Assembly (NCBI RefSeq): GCF_000166135.1
Contig: NC_014666.1
Location: 2,790,001-2,854,000 of the forward strand
Direction of reading: 5' to 3'
DNA length: 64,000 nucleotides
Origin: Pseudofrankia inefficax
GTDB lineage: Bacteria > Actinomycetota > Actinomycetes > Frankiales > Frankiaceae
Under the pieces are notes generated by a model, which had not been told where the DNA came from, did no database searches, and saw nothing but the letters and a program-made list of their open reading frames with translations. Below, one piece after another: positions 17,281 to 26,564 of this stretch (position 1 is its first letter; each line of letters begins with the position of its first letter). A program made the translations under genes and the position numbers.

Positions 17281-17975
17281 AAGCGGCGACCTGGCAGCGG
17301 CACGACGCCGGCCAGTCGTGGCGGGAGGCCGGCCATGGCCGCGAGCAGGTCGGCGAAGGCGTGCAGGTGCGCCGTCGTGTCCCCGGCCGTCCACGGCCTG
17401 CCCCGGTCGTCGCCGCCGGGCCGCCGGGCCGGGGCCGCGGTCTCGGACCAGTCGGGCGACCAGGAGCAGCGGACCTCCACGTCGAAGCTGTCCCCGTCGG
17501 GCGCCAGCACGCCGAACCGCCGGGAGGTCGTCGTGGTGACCGTGCCTCCCAGTGCCCGCACGCCCGCGCCATGCGCCGCCAGGGCCTCGACCAGCCACGA
17601 CCACGCCACCTCGGGCAGCATCGGGTCGGCGGCGACCTCCGGCTCGACGGCGGCCCGCGCGTAGCAGACCAGCCGCGCGCTGCCCTCCCAGGCGGCGTGA
17701 CCCGCCTCGTCGAACAGCAGCACGAACCGGCCGGAGGCGATGTCGTCCTCGTCCCCGGTGAGGCTGGCGGCCAGCGCGAAGGCCTGCGGCGCCACCCGGG
17801 ACGGCGCGGTGGTCTCCCGGACCGTCACCTCCGGGCGGACGCTGGTGAGCCCGTGGCGCAGCGCGGCCGTGGCGGTACCGAACACGACCGGACCGGCCAG
17901 CGCCGGGACGGCGTCGGCCAGCGCGGCGCTGGCTTCGGTGGCCGCCCCGGAGTCGGGTGACAGCGGGGCGCCCAT
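17277..17975 (-). CDS. DUF3000 family protein
   Basis: 232 residues from ATG 17975. The segment RPEVTVRETTAPSRVAPQAF, the strand-rich ASGRFVLLFDEAGHAAWEGS and PMLPEVAWSWLVEALAAHGA match the actinobacterial DUF3000 family as I remember it. No catalytic motif, signal peptide or membrane helix. Function unknown. It lies between rnd and a small zinc-ribbon gene that precedes hemE. The stop codon sits inside a 15-bp tandem repeat. Confidence 0.8.
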   Translation of the reverse strand: MGAPLSPDSGAATEASAALADAVPALAGPVVFGTATAALRHGLTSVRPEVTVRETTAPSRVAPQAFALAASLTGDEDDIASGRFVLLFDEAGHAAWEGSARLVCYARAAVEPEVAADPMLPEVAWSWLVEALAAHGAGVRALGGTVTTTTSRRFGVLAPDGDSFDVEVRCSWSPDWSETAAPARRPGGDDRGRPWTAGDTTAHLHAFADLLAAMAGLPPRLAGVVPLPGRRF

Positions 17976-18121
17976 GGCGGCCACGTTAGGACGTGGCCGC
18001 AGATCACGCTGACCGGACGCCGGAGCGTGCGGCTTCGACCCCGCTGGGTACGTCCGGTGGCCGCCGGCCCGATGTGCCCCGCCGGATCCCGGGTGGAACG
18101 GCTCCGGCACCGGATGCAGGC

Positions 18122-18475
18122 TCACGCCAGGGACCGAGGGGTACGCCCGGAGCCGACTCTGCGCCGCGCCTCCGACTGGGCCGGGGCCGACCCGGCCTGC
18201 GTCGACCCGGCCTGCGTCGACTGAACCGGCAGGTCGAGGTCGGCGACCGCCGGGCGGACCACCCGCTGGCCGGGCCGGTCCTGGCTGGCCACCCGGGCAG
18301 GCTCGGGCTGGGTGAGGGGGCCGAGCAGGACGGCGGCGCCGCACTCCACGCAGGCCCGTTCGGGGCAGTCGGCGCCGTGCCCGTCGAGGCACTCCGGTTG
18401 CTCGAACGGCCGCTCGTCCGCGCACTTGGGGCAGAACATGCGAACGAGCTGATCAAGCTCGCCTCCGGGGAGCAT
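18122..18475 (-). CDS. Small zinc-ribbon protein
   Basis: 117 residues from ATG 18475. Two Cys pairs early in the chain (FCPKCADERPF and ACVECGAAVLLGPL), with further Cys/His in CLDGHGADCPERAC, form a probable zinc ribbon. The C-terminal half is low complexity with a short repeat (STQAGSTQAGSAPAQS). Similar small ribbons next to hemE and DUF3000 are, to my recollection, conserved in actinobacteria. It might bind nucleic acid or act as a metal-binding adaptor, but nothing in the sequence decides this. Reads away from hemE. Confidence 0.6.
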   Translation of the reverse strand: MLPGGELDQLVRMFCPKCADERPFEQPECLDGHGADCPERACVECGAAVLLGPLTQPEPARVASQDRPGQRVVRPAVADLDLPVQSTQAGSTQAGSAPAQSEARRRVGSGRTPRSLA

Positions 18476-18849
18476 GACCGCACCTCCTCGACATCGGGGG
18501 CTGGGACAGGTCCCCGGACAGTGCGTACGGCTCCCGCGAAGCCGCCCGAGCCTCGTACAAGCGAGGCCAGCTCGGACAACGCATGCCCTCTGGGCCCTTT
18601 CGGACGGCACAGACGGTGCCACGGCGATGGCCCATCTCCACGCATTCCCCCCGGCGTGTCGGCCGGCGCTTCGCGTGTCCCGGCGGTCGCGAGGACCACG
18701 CCGAAGCGGGACGGTCCTGGCGAGGAGTAATTTCTACGGTACGTAGAAATAGATGCCGTGGTTCGGTGCCCCGGACCAGTCGCCTGCCCGCCCCACTCCG
18801 GACGGGAAGCGGTTCGGCGCTTGACGGCGGCGCGTGTCACGATCGGAGC
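18476..18849. other. Divergent intergenic region upstream of hemE
   Basis: 374 bases between the zinc-ribbon gene and hemE, with no convincing gene. It contains an A+T-rich palindrome at 18730-18750 (annotated separately) that stands out from the G+C-rich surroundings. Promoters for both flanking genes should lie here. Confidence 0.5.
18730..18750. promoter_or_regulatory. Perfect 9-bp inverted repeat, candidate operator for the hem genes
   Basis: Arms ATTTCTACG and CGTAGAAAT separated by GTA, a 21-base dyad 100 bases upstream of hemE. Its low G+C content and exact symmetry suggest a transcription-factor site rather than a terminator. The regulator is unknown. Confidence 0.65.
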
Positions 18850-20028
18850 ATGGGCGTGAGCCGAACCTCCAGGATCGCCGACCTCCCGGATCGGCTTCAC
18901 CGGTCTGGCGAGGACGGTGTCGTCGATCCAGCAGCGCCGCGCCAGGCGGCCGAGCCCGTCCATGGCGGCGCCGACGCGACCGTGGGCCCCGGCCCGCGCC
19001 GGCCGGGGCTGGCCGAGCGCGCGCCGCTGCTGCGGGCCGCCCGCCGCGAGCCGACCGACGTCGCGCCCGTGTGGTTCATGCGGCAGGCCGGCCGGGCGCT
19101 GCCGGAGTACCGGGCGCTGCGCGCCGGCGTCCCGATGCTGGAGTCCTGTCAGGACGCCGCGCTGGTCACCGAGATCACCCTGCAGCCGGTCCGCCGGTTC
19201 GGCACCGATGCGGCGATCTTCTACTCGGACATCGTCGTGCCGCTGGTCGCGATCGGCATGGGCGTGGACATCGTCGCCGGGGTCGGCCCGGTGGTCGCCG
19301 AGCCGATCAAGGACGCCGCCGGGCTTGCGGCGCTGCGGTCGGTCGAGCCCGACGACGTCCCGTACGTCCACGACGCGGTCCGGCTGCTGCTCGCCGAGCT
19401 CGGCGACACGCCGCTGATCGGCTTCGCCGGCGCGCCGTTCACGCTGGCCAGCTACCTCGTGGAGGGTGGCCCGAGCAAGACCCATGCCAAGACCAAGCGG
19501 CTGATGTACACCGCGCCGGACCTCTGGCACAGCCTGCTCGACCGGCTCGCCGATGTCACGATCGGTTTCCTCCGTGTCCAGGTCGACGCCGGTATCGACG
19601 CTCTGCAGTTGTTCGACTCCTGGGCCGGGGCTCTCGACGAGGGCGACTATCGCCGCTATGTGGCGCCGCACTCCGCCAAGGTGCTGGCCGCGTTCGAGGA
19701 TGCCGGGGTGCCGCGCATCCACTTCGGCGTCAACACCGGCGAGCTGCTCACCGCGATGGGCGAGGTCGGCGCGGACGTCGTCGGCGTCGACTGGCGGCTC
19801 GGGCTGGACGAGGCCGCCCGCCGGGTCGGGCCGGGCCGCGCCCTGCAGGGCAACCTGGACCCGACCGCCGTGTTCGCCCCGCCGGACGTGCTGGCCGAGA
19901 AGGTCCGCGACGTGCTGCTGCGCGGGTCGAAGGCCGAGGGCCACATCTTCAACCTCGGCCACGGCGTGATTCCCGAGACGGATCCGGGCGTGCTCGCCCA
20001 CATCGTGGATCTGGTCCATGGCGCCTGA
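18850..20028 (+). CDS. hemE: Uroporphyrinogen III decarboxylase
   Basis: 392 residues from ATG 18850. HemE proteins usually have about 350, and here an N-terminal extension of roughly 55 residues precedes the conserved start of the barrel. Signatures are [15 protein letters not shown] (arginines binding the substrate carboxylates), [17 protein letters not shown] with the key Asp, [17 protein letters not shown], and [13 protein letters not shown] near the end. It removes four carboxyl groups from uroporphyrinogen III to give coproporphyrinogen III. First gene of a haem operon with hemY and hemQ downstream. Confidence 0.95.
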   Translation: MGVSRTSRIADLPDRLHRSGEDGVVDPAAPRQAAEPVHGGADATVGPGPRRPGLAERAPLLRAARREPTDVAPVWFMRQAGRALPEYRALRAGVPMLESCQDAALVTEITLQPVRRFGTDAAIFYSDIVVPLVAIGMGVDIVAGVGPVVAEPIKDAAGLAALRSVEPDDVPYVHDAVRLLLAELGDTPLIGFAGAPFTLASYLVEGGPSKTHAKTKRLMYTAPDLWHSLLDRLADVTIGFLRVQVDAGIDALQLFDSWAGALDEGDYRRYVAPHSAKVLAAFEDAGVPRIHFGVNTGELLTAMGEVGADVVGVDWRLGLDEAARRVGPGRALQGNLDPTAVFAPPDVLAEKVRDVLLRGSKAEGHIFNLGHGVIPETDPGVLAHIVDLVHGA

Positions 20029-20119
20029 AGCCGGGGCGCCTGAATCCGGCGCGCATGGCCGCTAGGCCGAGCGCGACAAGGCCGGCCCCCACCGGGCCGG
20101 CGCGAAGGGGCGACGCGGC

Positions 20120-21553
20120 GTGCGAGTGGTGATCGTCGGTGGCGGCATCGCGGGCCTCGCCGCGGCGCACGCGCTGGCTGGCAAGGCAGAGGTAACCGTG
20201 CTGGAGGCCGCCGACCGGGTCGGCGGCAAGCTGCGCACCACCCCGATCGAGGGGCTCGCGGTCGAGGAGGGCGCCGAGTCGTTCCTCGCCCGCGTTCCGG
20301 AGGGCCAGCGGCTGGCCCGCCAGGTCGGCCTCGGGCACGACCTCGTGCACCCGGCCACGACCTCGGCCGCGTTGTGGATCCACGGGCGGCTGCGGCCGAT
20401 CCCGCCGAACACGCTGCTCGGCGTGCCGACCGACGCGCTCGGGCTGATCCGCTCCCGGGTGCTGTCCCCGTTCGGCCTGCTGCGGGCGGCCGCCGACATG
20501 GTGCTGCCGCGCGCCGCGCTCCCCGAGGACCCCACCGTCGGCGACTTCGTCGGCGCCCGGGTCGGCCGGCAGATCGTCGACCGGCTGGTGGACCCGCTGC
20601 TCGGCGGCGTCTACGCCGGCCGGGCCGACGCCCTGTCGCTGCGGGCCACCGTCCCGCAGCTTGTCCCGATCCTGGCCGAGGACCGCTCGCTGCTGCTCGG
20701 CGCCCACCGGGTGCGGGCGCGTACCGCCCCGGTCGCCTCCACCCCGCCGGCCCCGGTGTTCGCCACCGTGCGCGGCGGTCTGGGGGGCTTCGCGGCCCGG
20801 GTCTCCGAGGCCAGCGGCGCCGCCGTGCGGACCGGGGTGCTCGTGCGCCGGATCGCCCGGGTTGAGGGCGGCTGGCGGGTCGACTTCGACGAGAAGGGCG
20901 CCGCCGGCGCGCCGGGCGACATCGTCACCGGGCCCCGCGGCAGCGGATCGCTGGACGCCGACGCGGTGATCCTCGCCGTGCCGGCCGGCGCCGCCCGGGA
21001 CCTGCTCACCCCGATCGCCCCGCACGCCGCCGCGCCGCTGGCCGGCGTGCCGTACGCGTCGATCGGCCTGGTCACGCTGATCTACCGGGACGTCGACCTG
21101 CCCGCGGGCAGCAGCGGCTTCCTGGTGCCGCCCCGTGAGCGGGTCACCATCAAGGCCGCGACCTACCTGACGTCGAAATGGCCGCACGTGTCCTCGGGCG
21201 GCCCGCTGCGGGTGGTGCGCGCCAGCGTCGGGCGGGCCGGCGCCGACGAGGACCTGCGCCGTTCCGACACCGAGCTGACCGGCGTGGTCGCCGCCGAGAT
21301 CGCGCACATCAGCGGGATCACCGCCCGCCCGGTCGCCAGCCGGGTCAGCCGCTGGGGCGGCGGCCTGCCGCAGTACCTGCCCGGCCACCTGGAGCGGGTC
21401 GCCTCGGTGCGCCGCGCGCTGCCGCCCGGCCTCGCACTGGCCGGCGCCGGCTACGACGGCGTCGGCATCCCGGCCTGCATCCGCTCGGGCGAGGCGGCCG
21501 CCGCCGCCGTGCTCAGCGCGACCGACGCGGTCGGCGCCGCCGGCCCGGTCTGA
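20120..21553 (+). CDS. hemY: Coproporphyrinogen III / protoporphyrinogen oxidase (HemY/CgoX type)
   Basis: 477 residues from GTG 20120. The N-terminal FAD-binding Rossmann motif is VVIVGGGIAGLAAAHALAG. VGGKLRTTPIEGLAVEEGAE and the C-terminal LPPGLALAGAGYDGVGIPAC are typical of the amine-oxidase-like HemY fold. In Actinobacteria this enzyme oxidises coproporphyrinogen III to coproporphyrin III in the coproporphyrin-dependent pathway, which fits the hemQ gene 78 bases downstream. It uses FAD and oxygen; no signal peptide, probably peripheral to the membrane. Confidence 0.93.
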   Translation: MRVVIVGGGIAGLAAAHALAGKAEVTVLEAADRVGGKLRTTPIEGLAVEEGAESFLARVPEGQRLARQVGLGHDLVHPATTSAALWIHGRLRPIPPNTLLGVPTDALGLIRSRVLSPFGLLRAAADMVLPRAALPEDPTVGDFVGARVGRQIVDRLVDPLLGGVYAGRADALSLRATVPQLVPILAEDRSLLLGAHRVRARTAPVASTPPAPVFATVRGGLGGFAARVSEASGAAVRTGVLVRRIARVEGGWRVDFDEKGAAGAPGDIVTGPRGSGSLDADAVILAVPAGAARDLLTPIAPHAAAPLAGVPYASIGLVTLIYRDVDLPAGSSGFLVPPRERVTIKAATYLTSKWPHVSSGGPLRVVRASVGRAGADEDLRRSDTELTGVVAAEIAHISGITARPVASRVSRWGGGLPQYLPGHLERVASVRRALPPGLALAGAGYDGVGIPACIRSGEAAAAAVLSATDAVGAAGPV

Positions 21554-21631
21554 CCCGCCGGGTCGGGAGCCCACTCCGATCGCGACCAACGGCACCCGTG
21601 ACCCGCCCGTCGAGCGAGGAAGAATAGACGT

Positions 21632-22384
21632 ATGTCCGAGTCCCAGCCCGCCGCCGAACGCGCCGCCGGCGACCGCCCAGCCGATGAACGCCAAGCCGCC
21701 GAGCGGTCCGCCCGTGACCTGAACGCGGAGATGCTCTACACGAGCTGGTCGGTGTTCGCTGCCCGCCGGCCGCTGCCCGCCGACCGTTCCGCCGTCGCGG
21801 CCGAGGTCGAAGCCCTGCTCGACGGCGCCCTCGCGAAGGACGTCTACACCCGCGGCATCTACGAGATCTCCGGCTACCGCGCCGACGCCGACGTGATGGT
21901 CTGGTGGACGAGCCCCGACCCGGACCTGCTGCAGGAGACCTACCAGCGCTTCCGGCAGACCACCCTGGGCGCCCACCTGGACCCGGTCTGGTCGGCCGTC
22001 GGCCTGCACCGGCCCGCGGAGTTCAACCGCAGCCACATCCCGGCCTACGTCCGGCGGGAGGACCCGCGCGGGTACGTCTGCGTCTACCCGTTCAACCGCT
22101 CGCTGGAGTGGTACCTGCTGCCCGACTACGAGCGGCGCGGCATGCTGGCCGAGCACGGGATCATGGGCCGCGAGTACGAGGACGTCCGGGCGAACACGGT
22201 CTCCGCGTTCGGCCTCGGCGACTACGAGTGGCTGCTGGCCTTCGAGGCCGACGAGCTGCACCGGATCGTCGACTGCATCCGCCACCTGCGCTCCAGCGCC
22301 GCCCGCCGCCACACCCGCCTGGAGACCCCGTTCTACACCGGCGCCCGCAAGCCCATAGCCGACATCGTCGCCGCCCTGCCCTAA
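21632..22384 (+). CDS. hemQ: Coproheme decarboxylase (HemQ/ChdC)
   Basis: 250 residues. A charged Ala/Glu/Arg-rich N-terminus precedes the chlorite-dismutase-like fold. VYPFNRSLEWYLLPDYERRG holds the conserved Tyr used for radical decarboxylation, and the His in LAEHGIMGREYEDVRANTVS is in the region that ligates haem iron. The enzyme converts coprohaem to haem b using peroxide, the last step of the coproporphyrin pathway. Its presence next to hemE and hemY fixes the pathway type. Ferrochelatase is not in this window. Confidence 0.93.
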   Translation: MSESQPAAERAAGDRPADERQAAERSARDLNAEMLYTSWSVFAARRPLPADRSAVAAEVEALLDGALAKDVYTRGIYEISGYRADADVMVWWTSPDPDLLQETYQRFRQTTLGAHLDPVWSAVGLHRPAEFNRSHIPAYVRREDPRGYVCVYPFNRSLEWYLLPDYERRGMLAEHGIMGREYEDVRANTVSAFGLGDYEWLLAFEADELHRIVDCIRHLRSSAARRHTRLETPFYTGARKPIADIVAALP

Positions 22385-22540
22385 CCCCGGCTTGGCCTGG
22401 CCACGAGCGGCTCTTCCGCCGGTGGCGCCGACTTGCCTGCGCGGACGCCGATCAGCGGGCCGGGTGGGCAGGCTGCCACACCATGATCGAAAACTGCGCA
22501 GAGATAAAGCGGACAAATCGGGGCACCAGGCGCCGCTTTG

Positions 22541-22597
22541 CCTGCGCAGTCAGTGATCAGGGCATCTCGATGCCGCCTTGATCACTGACTGCGCAGG
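22541..22597. repeat. 19-bp perfect inverted repeat with nested hairpin
   Basis: Arms at 22541-22559 (CCTGCGCAGTCAGTGATCA) and 22579-22597, exact reverse complements. The 19-base spacer itself contains GGCAT-ctcg-ATGCC. No T-run follows. It may be a terminator for the hem operon 157 bases upstream, a small mobile-element remnant, or a protein-binding site. Confidence 0.9.
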
Positions 22598-22801
22598 GGG
22601 ACTGGACGGTGGCTGTGTCCGGCTTCGGTCAAAAACCACCGGAAGGCGCAACCGGCGATCAGCATCGCTGCGAACCGCCGACCGGCGGAAGCGCCGACTC
22701 CCCGAGGGCGCCAGCCGGCGGAAGCACCAACCGCCCAACCCAGCCAAGATCCCGACGCCGGTTCACGCCCGCCCGGTCTTCGCGCGGAACCACGAATCAC
22801 A

Positions 22802-22866
22802 TTGGGAGGGCGCTCAGCGCCCGACAGGCGACGCGGCCGAAGGGCGCTCCGCGCCCGGTTCCGGCC
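22802..22866. repeat. BIME-like dispersed element, copy 1
   Basis: Begins TTGGGAGGGCGCTCAGCGCC and contains two small palindromes (GGGCGCTcAGCGCCC and GGGCGCTccGCGCCC). Related copies lie at 39602-39661 and 62126-62190, all in non-coding gaps. Confidence 0.85.
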
Positions 22867-23447
22867 GCGTGCCGCGCCCGGTTCCGGCCGCGTGCCGGGT
22901 GCGGTCGGCGTCCGCGCAGGCGCCCCCACCCGTCGGGCGGGCGCCGACCGGCCCGCGGCCCGGGGGTCTCCCCCTGGGCTTTGGCGGACAGTAGCAGTTT
23001 GGTGGCGTCGTGTAACTCATTGATGAGAGAGCGACACGGCATGTGTTTGTTCGGGTGGGGCGCGGCGGTGGGGCCCGTGGGGTGAGATCGGCGGAATCGT
23101 GCTCGTGGTTCCAGCGGTTGTGCGGTGGTAGCGGGGGTTTGTCCGGAAGGTCTGGCGCGCCTGGCTGGTCGGGACTGTCGCGTGGGGGCGCTGGTCGGGC
23201 AATAGCCAGGTGCGGGTAAGTTTGCGCGCGTGGTCGTGGGTGCGGCCATCCCGCAGGGGAACCGGCACGGCCTCGGTCGCGCCGGGAGCGGGGAGCGCGG
23301 TCCGCGACGGCGCGTGCCGCTGGGACTGCCCGTTTCGGGCGTGTTCCGCGCGAGGCACCGGGCGCGCGGGGGAGCGGGTGGCGTATCCACCGCGGAGGGG
23401 ACCTTGCTGACGCTGCAGGTACGCGGCCGGCTCGGGGACGGCGCGCT

Positions 23448-25010
23448 GTGACCGCGACGGTGCCCGGTCGCGAGGCTCCAGGGCGAGCCGCGTCGCGTCG
23501 GGCCCGGGAGACGCCGGAACGGCCGCCGGGCCGCACGATCGCCGTCGAGAACGATCTCTACCGGGCCCAGCTGCGCTGGGAGCGCCGCTACGTCAGGGTT
23601 CTGATCGCCTTCGACGCCGCGGCCTGCGTGGTCGCGGCCGGAGTGGCCTACGTGATCAGGTTCGGCCCGTTCGGGACCCGGCACTTCGACACGGCCAGGG
23701 ACACCTCGGAGTGGTACCTGCTCGCGCTGGTGCTGCTGCCGCTGGTCTGGGTCGTCTCGATGGCGCTGAACCGGGCCTACGAGCCGCGGTTCCTCGGTGG
23801 CGGGTCCGAGGAGTTCCGCCGGGTCGTCAACGCGGCGGTCCGAGTGGTGGCCACCGTCGCCACCGTGTCCTACGCGACCAAGGCCGAGGTCGCCCGCGCC
23901 TACGTGCTCATCGTCTTCCCGGTCGCGATCCTGCTGTCGATGGTCGGCCGGATCGGTGGCCGGGGCATCCTGCACCGGCTGCGCCGGCAGGGCCGCTGCA
24001 TGCACCGGGTGCTGGTCGTCGGCGCGGGCGAGTCGGCCGCGACCCTGGTCCGGCTCGCCCAGCGTGACCCGACCGCCGGCTGGTCGGTGGTCGGCGTCGT
24101 GCTGGACCGCCTGCCCGGCCGGCACAGCCACGACCGGCCGGAGCGCAGCGGCTTCGACCTGCTCGGCGTGCCGATCGTCGGCACCTCGGAGAGCCTGCAC
24201 ACCTCGATCCGGGCGACCCGCGCCACCACCGTCGCGATCTCCCCGCAGATGGACGGCGAGACGCTGCAACGGGTGCTGTGGAACCTGGAGGGCTCGGACG
24301 TCGACGTGCTGGTCTCGTCGGCGCTGACCGACGTCGTCGGGCCGCGGATCTCGATCCGCCCGGTCGCCGGCCTGCCGCTGCTGCACATCCGGGAGCCGGA
24401 ACTGTCCGGCTCCCGGCGGGTCATGAAGATCCTGTTCGACCGTGCGGTCGCGCTCACCGTCGTCGTACTGTTCTCGCCCCTGCTGATCGCGCTGGCCGTC
24501 GCGGTCCGGCTCACCAGCCGAGGCCCGGCGATCTTCAAGCAGGTCCGGGTCGGCCGCGGTGGCGAGACGTTCAAGATGTACAAGTTCCGCTCGATGTACG
24601 TCGACGCCGAGGCCCGCCTCGCCGGCCTGCAGACCAGCAACGAGGGCCAGGGCCTGCTGTTCAAGATGCGCGACGACCCACGCGTCACCCGGGTCGGGAA
24701 GTTCCTGCGCAAGTGGTCGCTCGACGAGGTGCCCCAGCTGTTCAACGTGCTCAACGGCTCGATGTCGCTGGTCGGCCCGCGCCCGCCGCTGCCCCGTGAG
24801 GTCGCCCAGTACGAGGACGACGTGCACCGCCGGCTGATGGTCAAGCCCGGCCTGACCGGCCTGTGGCAGATCAGCGGGCGCTCGGACCTCAACTGGGACG
24901 AGTCGGTCCGCCTCGACCTGCGCTACGTCGAGAACTGGACCCTGGCCATGGACTTCGTCATCCTCTGGCGCACCGTCTTCGCCGTCCTGCGCCGCGAGGG
25001 CGCCTACTAG
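23448..25010 (+). CDS. Polyprenyl-phosphate sugar-1-phosphate transferase (exopolysaccharide initiation)
   Basis: 520 residues from GTG 23448. Four N-terminal membrane helices (around VLIAFDAAACVVAAGVAYVI, WYLLALVLLPLVWVVSMAL, AAVRVVATVATVSYAT and VLIVFPVAILLSMVG) precede a CoA-binding-like domain (HRVLVVGAGESAATLVRLAQ). Another hydrophobic segment (AVALTVVVLFSPLLIALAVA) leads into a bacterial sugar-transferase domain with FKQVRVGRGGETFKMYKFRS, LRKWSLDEVPQLFNVL and GPRPPLPREV. Enzymes of this WcaJ/CpsE type link a hexose-1-phosphate to undecaprenyl phosphate and start surface polysaccharide assembly. The sugar cannot be predicted. No other polysaccharide genes are nearby. The stop shares the tetranucleotide CTAG with the stop of the opposing gene. 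Confidence 0.9.
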   Translation: MTATVPGREAPGRAASRRARETPERPPGRTIAVENDLYRAQLRWERRYVRVLIAFDAAACVVAAGVAYVIRFGPFGTRHFDTARDTSEWYLLALVLLPLVWVVSMALNRAYEPRFLGGGSEEFRRVVNAAVRVVATVATVSYATKAEVARAYVLIVFPVAILLSMVGRIGGRGILHRLRRQGRCMHRVLVVGAGESAATLVRLAQRDPTAGWSVVGVVLDRLPGRHSHDRPERSGFDLLGVPIVGTSESLHTSIRATRATTVAISPQMDGETLQRVLWNLEGSDVDVLVSSALTDVVGPRISIRPVAGLPLLHIREPELSGSRRVMKILFDRAVALTVVVLFSPLLIALAVAVRLTSRGPAIFKQVRVGRGGETFKMYKFRSMYVDAEARLAGLQTSNEGQGLLFKMRDDPRVTRVGKFLRKWSLDEVPQLFNVLNGSMSLVGPRPPLPREVAQYEDDVHRRLMVKPGLTGLWQISGRSDLNWDESVRLDLRYVENWTLAMDFVILWRTVFAVLRREGAY

Positions 25011-26560
25011 CCCACCTGGGCGGCGGCTGCCTCGTAGCGTCGCGTTGGTGATCGTGTCGCGCCGATGGCGGTGACCAGCCTCTGGTCGATCAGGTTCGTG
25101 AGCGCCGCCTTGACCCGGGCGCTGGTGAGCCCGGTCATGCTCTCGATCTCCCGGCGGGAAAGCGGCCGCCCGGCCGAACGCATGGACTCAAGGACGAACC
25201 AGTCTCGCTCGGCCGGAACCGTGGTGCGGGAGATCGAAGATGTGGCCGCGCCCGTGACGGTCGCGTTGCCTCGGGCGGCCGCCGCGAGGTCGGCGCGCCG
25301 TGGCGGAGGCCCGCTGAGGGTCACCTCGAACCAGGAGATGTGGTCGGCGAACAGAGGATCAGGCAGGCCGGCCGCCGACATCGCCCGGACTATGGTGCGA
25401 ATGCCGGACGCGCGGTTCTCGCAGACCGTTCTGCCTTCGCCCGGCACCTCGACGTCCTCCAGGAGCTTGAGCAGAAGGGCATTGCGCGCCGACGACAGAC
25501 CGGGCTCGCCGAGAGAGCTCATGCGGACGGCGCCGAAGAGGCCCCCGGGGTTGCGCACCGTTATCCGGTCCGGATAGACCTCGACCTGGACCTGGGTGCC
25601 CAGTGAGTACTGGCCGAGGTCACGGTGGACGACCGCGTTCACGACCGCCTCCCGCAGCGCTTCCAGCGGGTACTCGTACACCGTTGACGCGCCGCCGCCC
25701 GGCGCGATGACCGTACCGCGGCGGATGGACCGGGCCAGCTGCACGAGGGTCTCGCGAACCTGGAGCGGAACCGGGCCGTCGAACGCCCGGTTCTCGAGAA
25801 AACGCAAGCCGGTCCCGATCTCGGCGCCGTCGACGGTCGGGTACTCGACGAACGTGACCTCGACCTGCGGGAAGAAGTGCTGTGGGAACCGGCCGAAGCA
25901 GAGCAGCCCGGCGAGTGACGGCACCGGACCGGAATCGCCGGGAACCAGGACCCGAGTGGCCAGCAGAAGCTCACGATCGTCGAGGTCTCGGAAGGCGTAC
26001 GGACGCTGCAAACGCAGCCGCTGCAGGTACGGCCCGACGATCTCCGGCATCAGGTCGTCCGGTGTGGCGTCCTGGACTGGGATGGTGTCGTCAACCGGCT
26101 GCCCGCGGGCCGCGACCAGAGCGTGGACCTCGGCTGGACCGAGTCGGTAGTCACCATCGCCCACCCGGACGTAGGAGCCGTTCGCCATGCCTGCGCCGCG
26201 GTAGTAGCAGGGCTTGGAGCTCCGATCCAGTTCGGCGATCTCCGCTACGACGAGCTGGACTCCCTCGAACTCCATGATTTCGATCAGTGGCGCCAGCGGC
26301 GGCGCCATCTGGTCGCGCGCGAGATCGGCCAAGGAGTCTCGGACCTTCTTCGGGTCGGTCACGCCGGTCGACGCGAAACCCTGACTCTCGTCAAGCCCCA
26401 GCAGGATCACGCCGCCGCCCGGTGAGTTGGCAAACGCGCACAGCGTCTCCCGTGTCGACTTCGGCAGCTCACGATTGGCGCGCTTGGCCTCCACCCGAGC
26501 GAGATCGGTCCGCGAGCCGCGCAACGTGCGGACGAGCTCGGCGAGTTCGGCGGTCAACAT
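25007..26560 (-). CDS. AlbA_2 (Schlafen-type) domain protein with GHKL-like ATPase region and C-terminal winged helix
   Basis: 517 residues. The N-terminal 150 form an AlbA_2/Schlafen-like domain (VEAKRANRELPKSTRETLCA, FANSPGGGVILLGLDE). Around residues 290-350 is the ATP-binding helicase-like pattern of this family, with EALREAVVNAVVHRDLGQYS and VYPDRITVRNPGGLFGAV. The last 70 residues (RPLSRREIESMTGLTSARVK) look like a winged helix. Such proteins are often annotated as transcriptional regulators or putative ATP-dependent helicases and appear in accessory and defence contexts. An inverted repeat and a direct repeat directly upstream (26565-26614) could be its own operators. It converges with and overlaps by four bases the sugar-transferase gene. 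Confidence 0.78.
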   Translation of the reverse strand: MLTAELAELVRTLRGSRTDLARVEAKRANRELPKSTRETLCAFANSPGGGVILLGLDESQGFASTGVTDPKKVRDSLADLARDQMAPPLAPLIEIMEFEGVQLVVAEIAELDRSSKPCYYRGAGMANGSYVRVGDGDYRLGPAEVHALVAARGQPVDDTIPVQDATPDDLMPEIVGPYLQRLRLQRPYAFRDLDDRELLLATRVLVPGDSGPVPSLAGLLCFGRFPQHFFPQVEVTFVEYPTVDGAEIGTGLRFLENRAFDGPVPLQVRETLVQLARSIRRGTVIAPGGGASTVYEYPLEALREAVVNAVVHRDLGQYSLGTQVQVEVYPDRITVRNPGGLFGAVRMSSLGEPGLSSARNALLLKLLEDVEVPGEGRTVCENRASGIRTIVRAMSAAGLPDPLFADHISWFEVTLSGPPPRRADLAAAARGNATVTGAATSSISRTTVPAERDWFVLESMRSAGRPLSRREIESMTGLTSARVKAALTNLIDQRLVTAIGATRSPTRRYEAAAAQVG

Positions 26561-26564
26561 AGCG

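Larger units (their letters stand above)
22385..23447. other. 1.06-kb intergenic region with palindromic repeats, no gene seen
   Basis: Between hemQ and the sugar-phosphate transferase. Open frames exist, but none has a domain or ribosome site. It holds a 19-bp inverted repeat (22541-22597) and a copy of the BIME-like element (22802-22866) overlapping two tandem 23-base units (22850-22895). The last 400 bases are G-rich and presumably contain the promoter of the downstream gene. Confidence 0.6.

Noticed and set aside
19949-22516. 855-codon minus-strand frame opposite hemE, hemY and hemQ
   Set aside because: Low-complexity translation, no motif, and fully opposite three certain haem genes.
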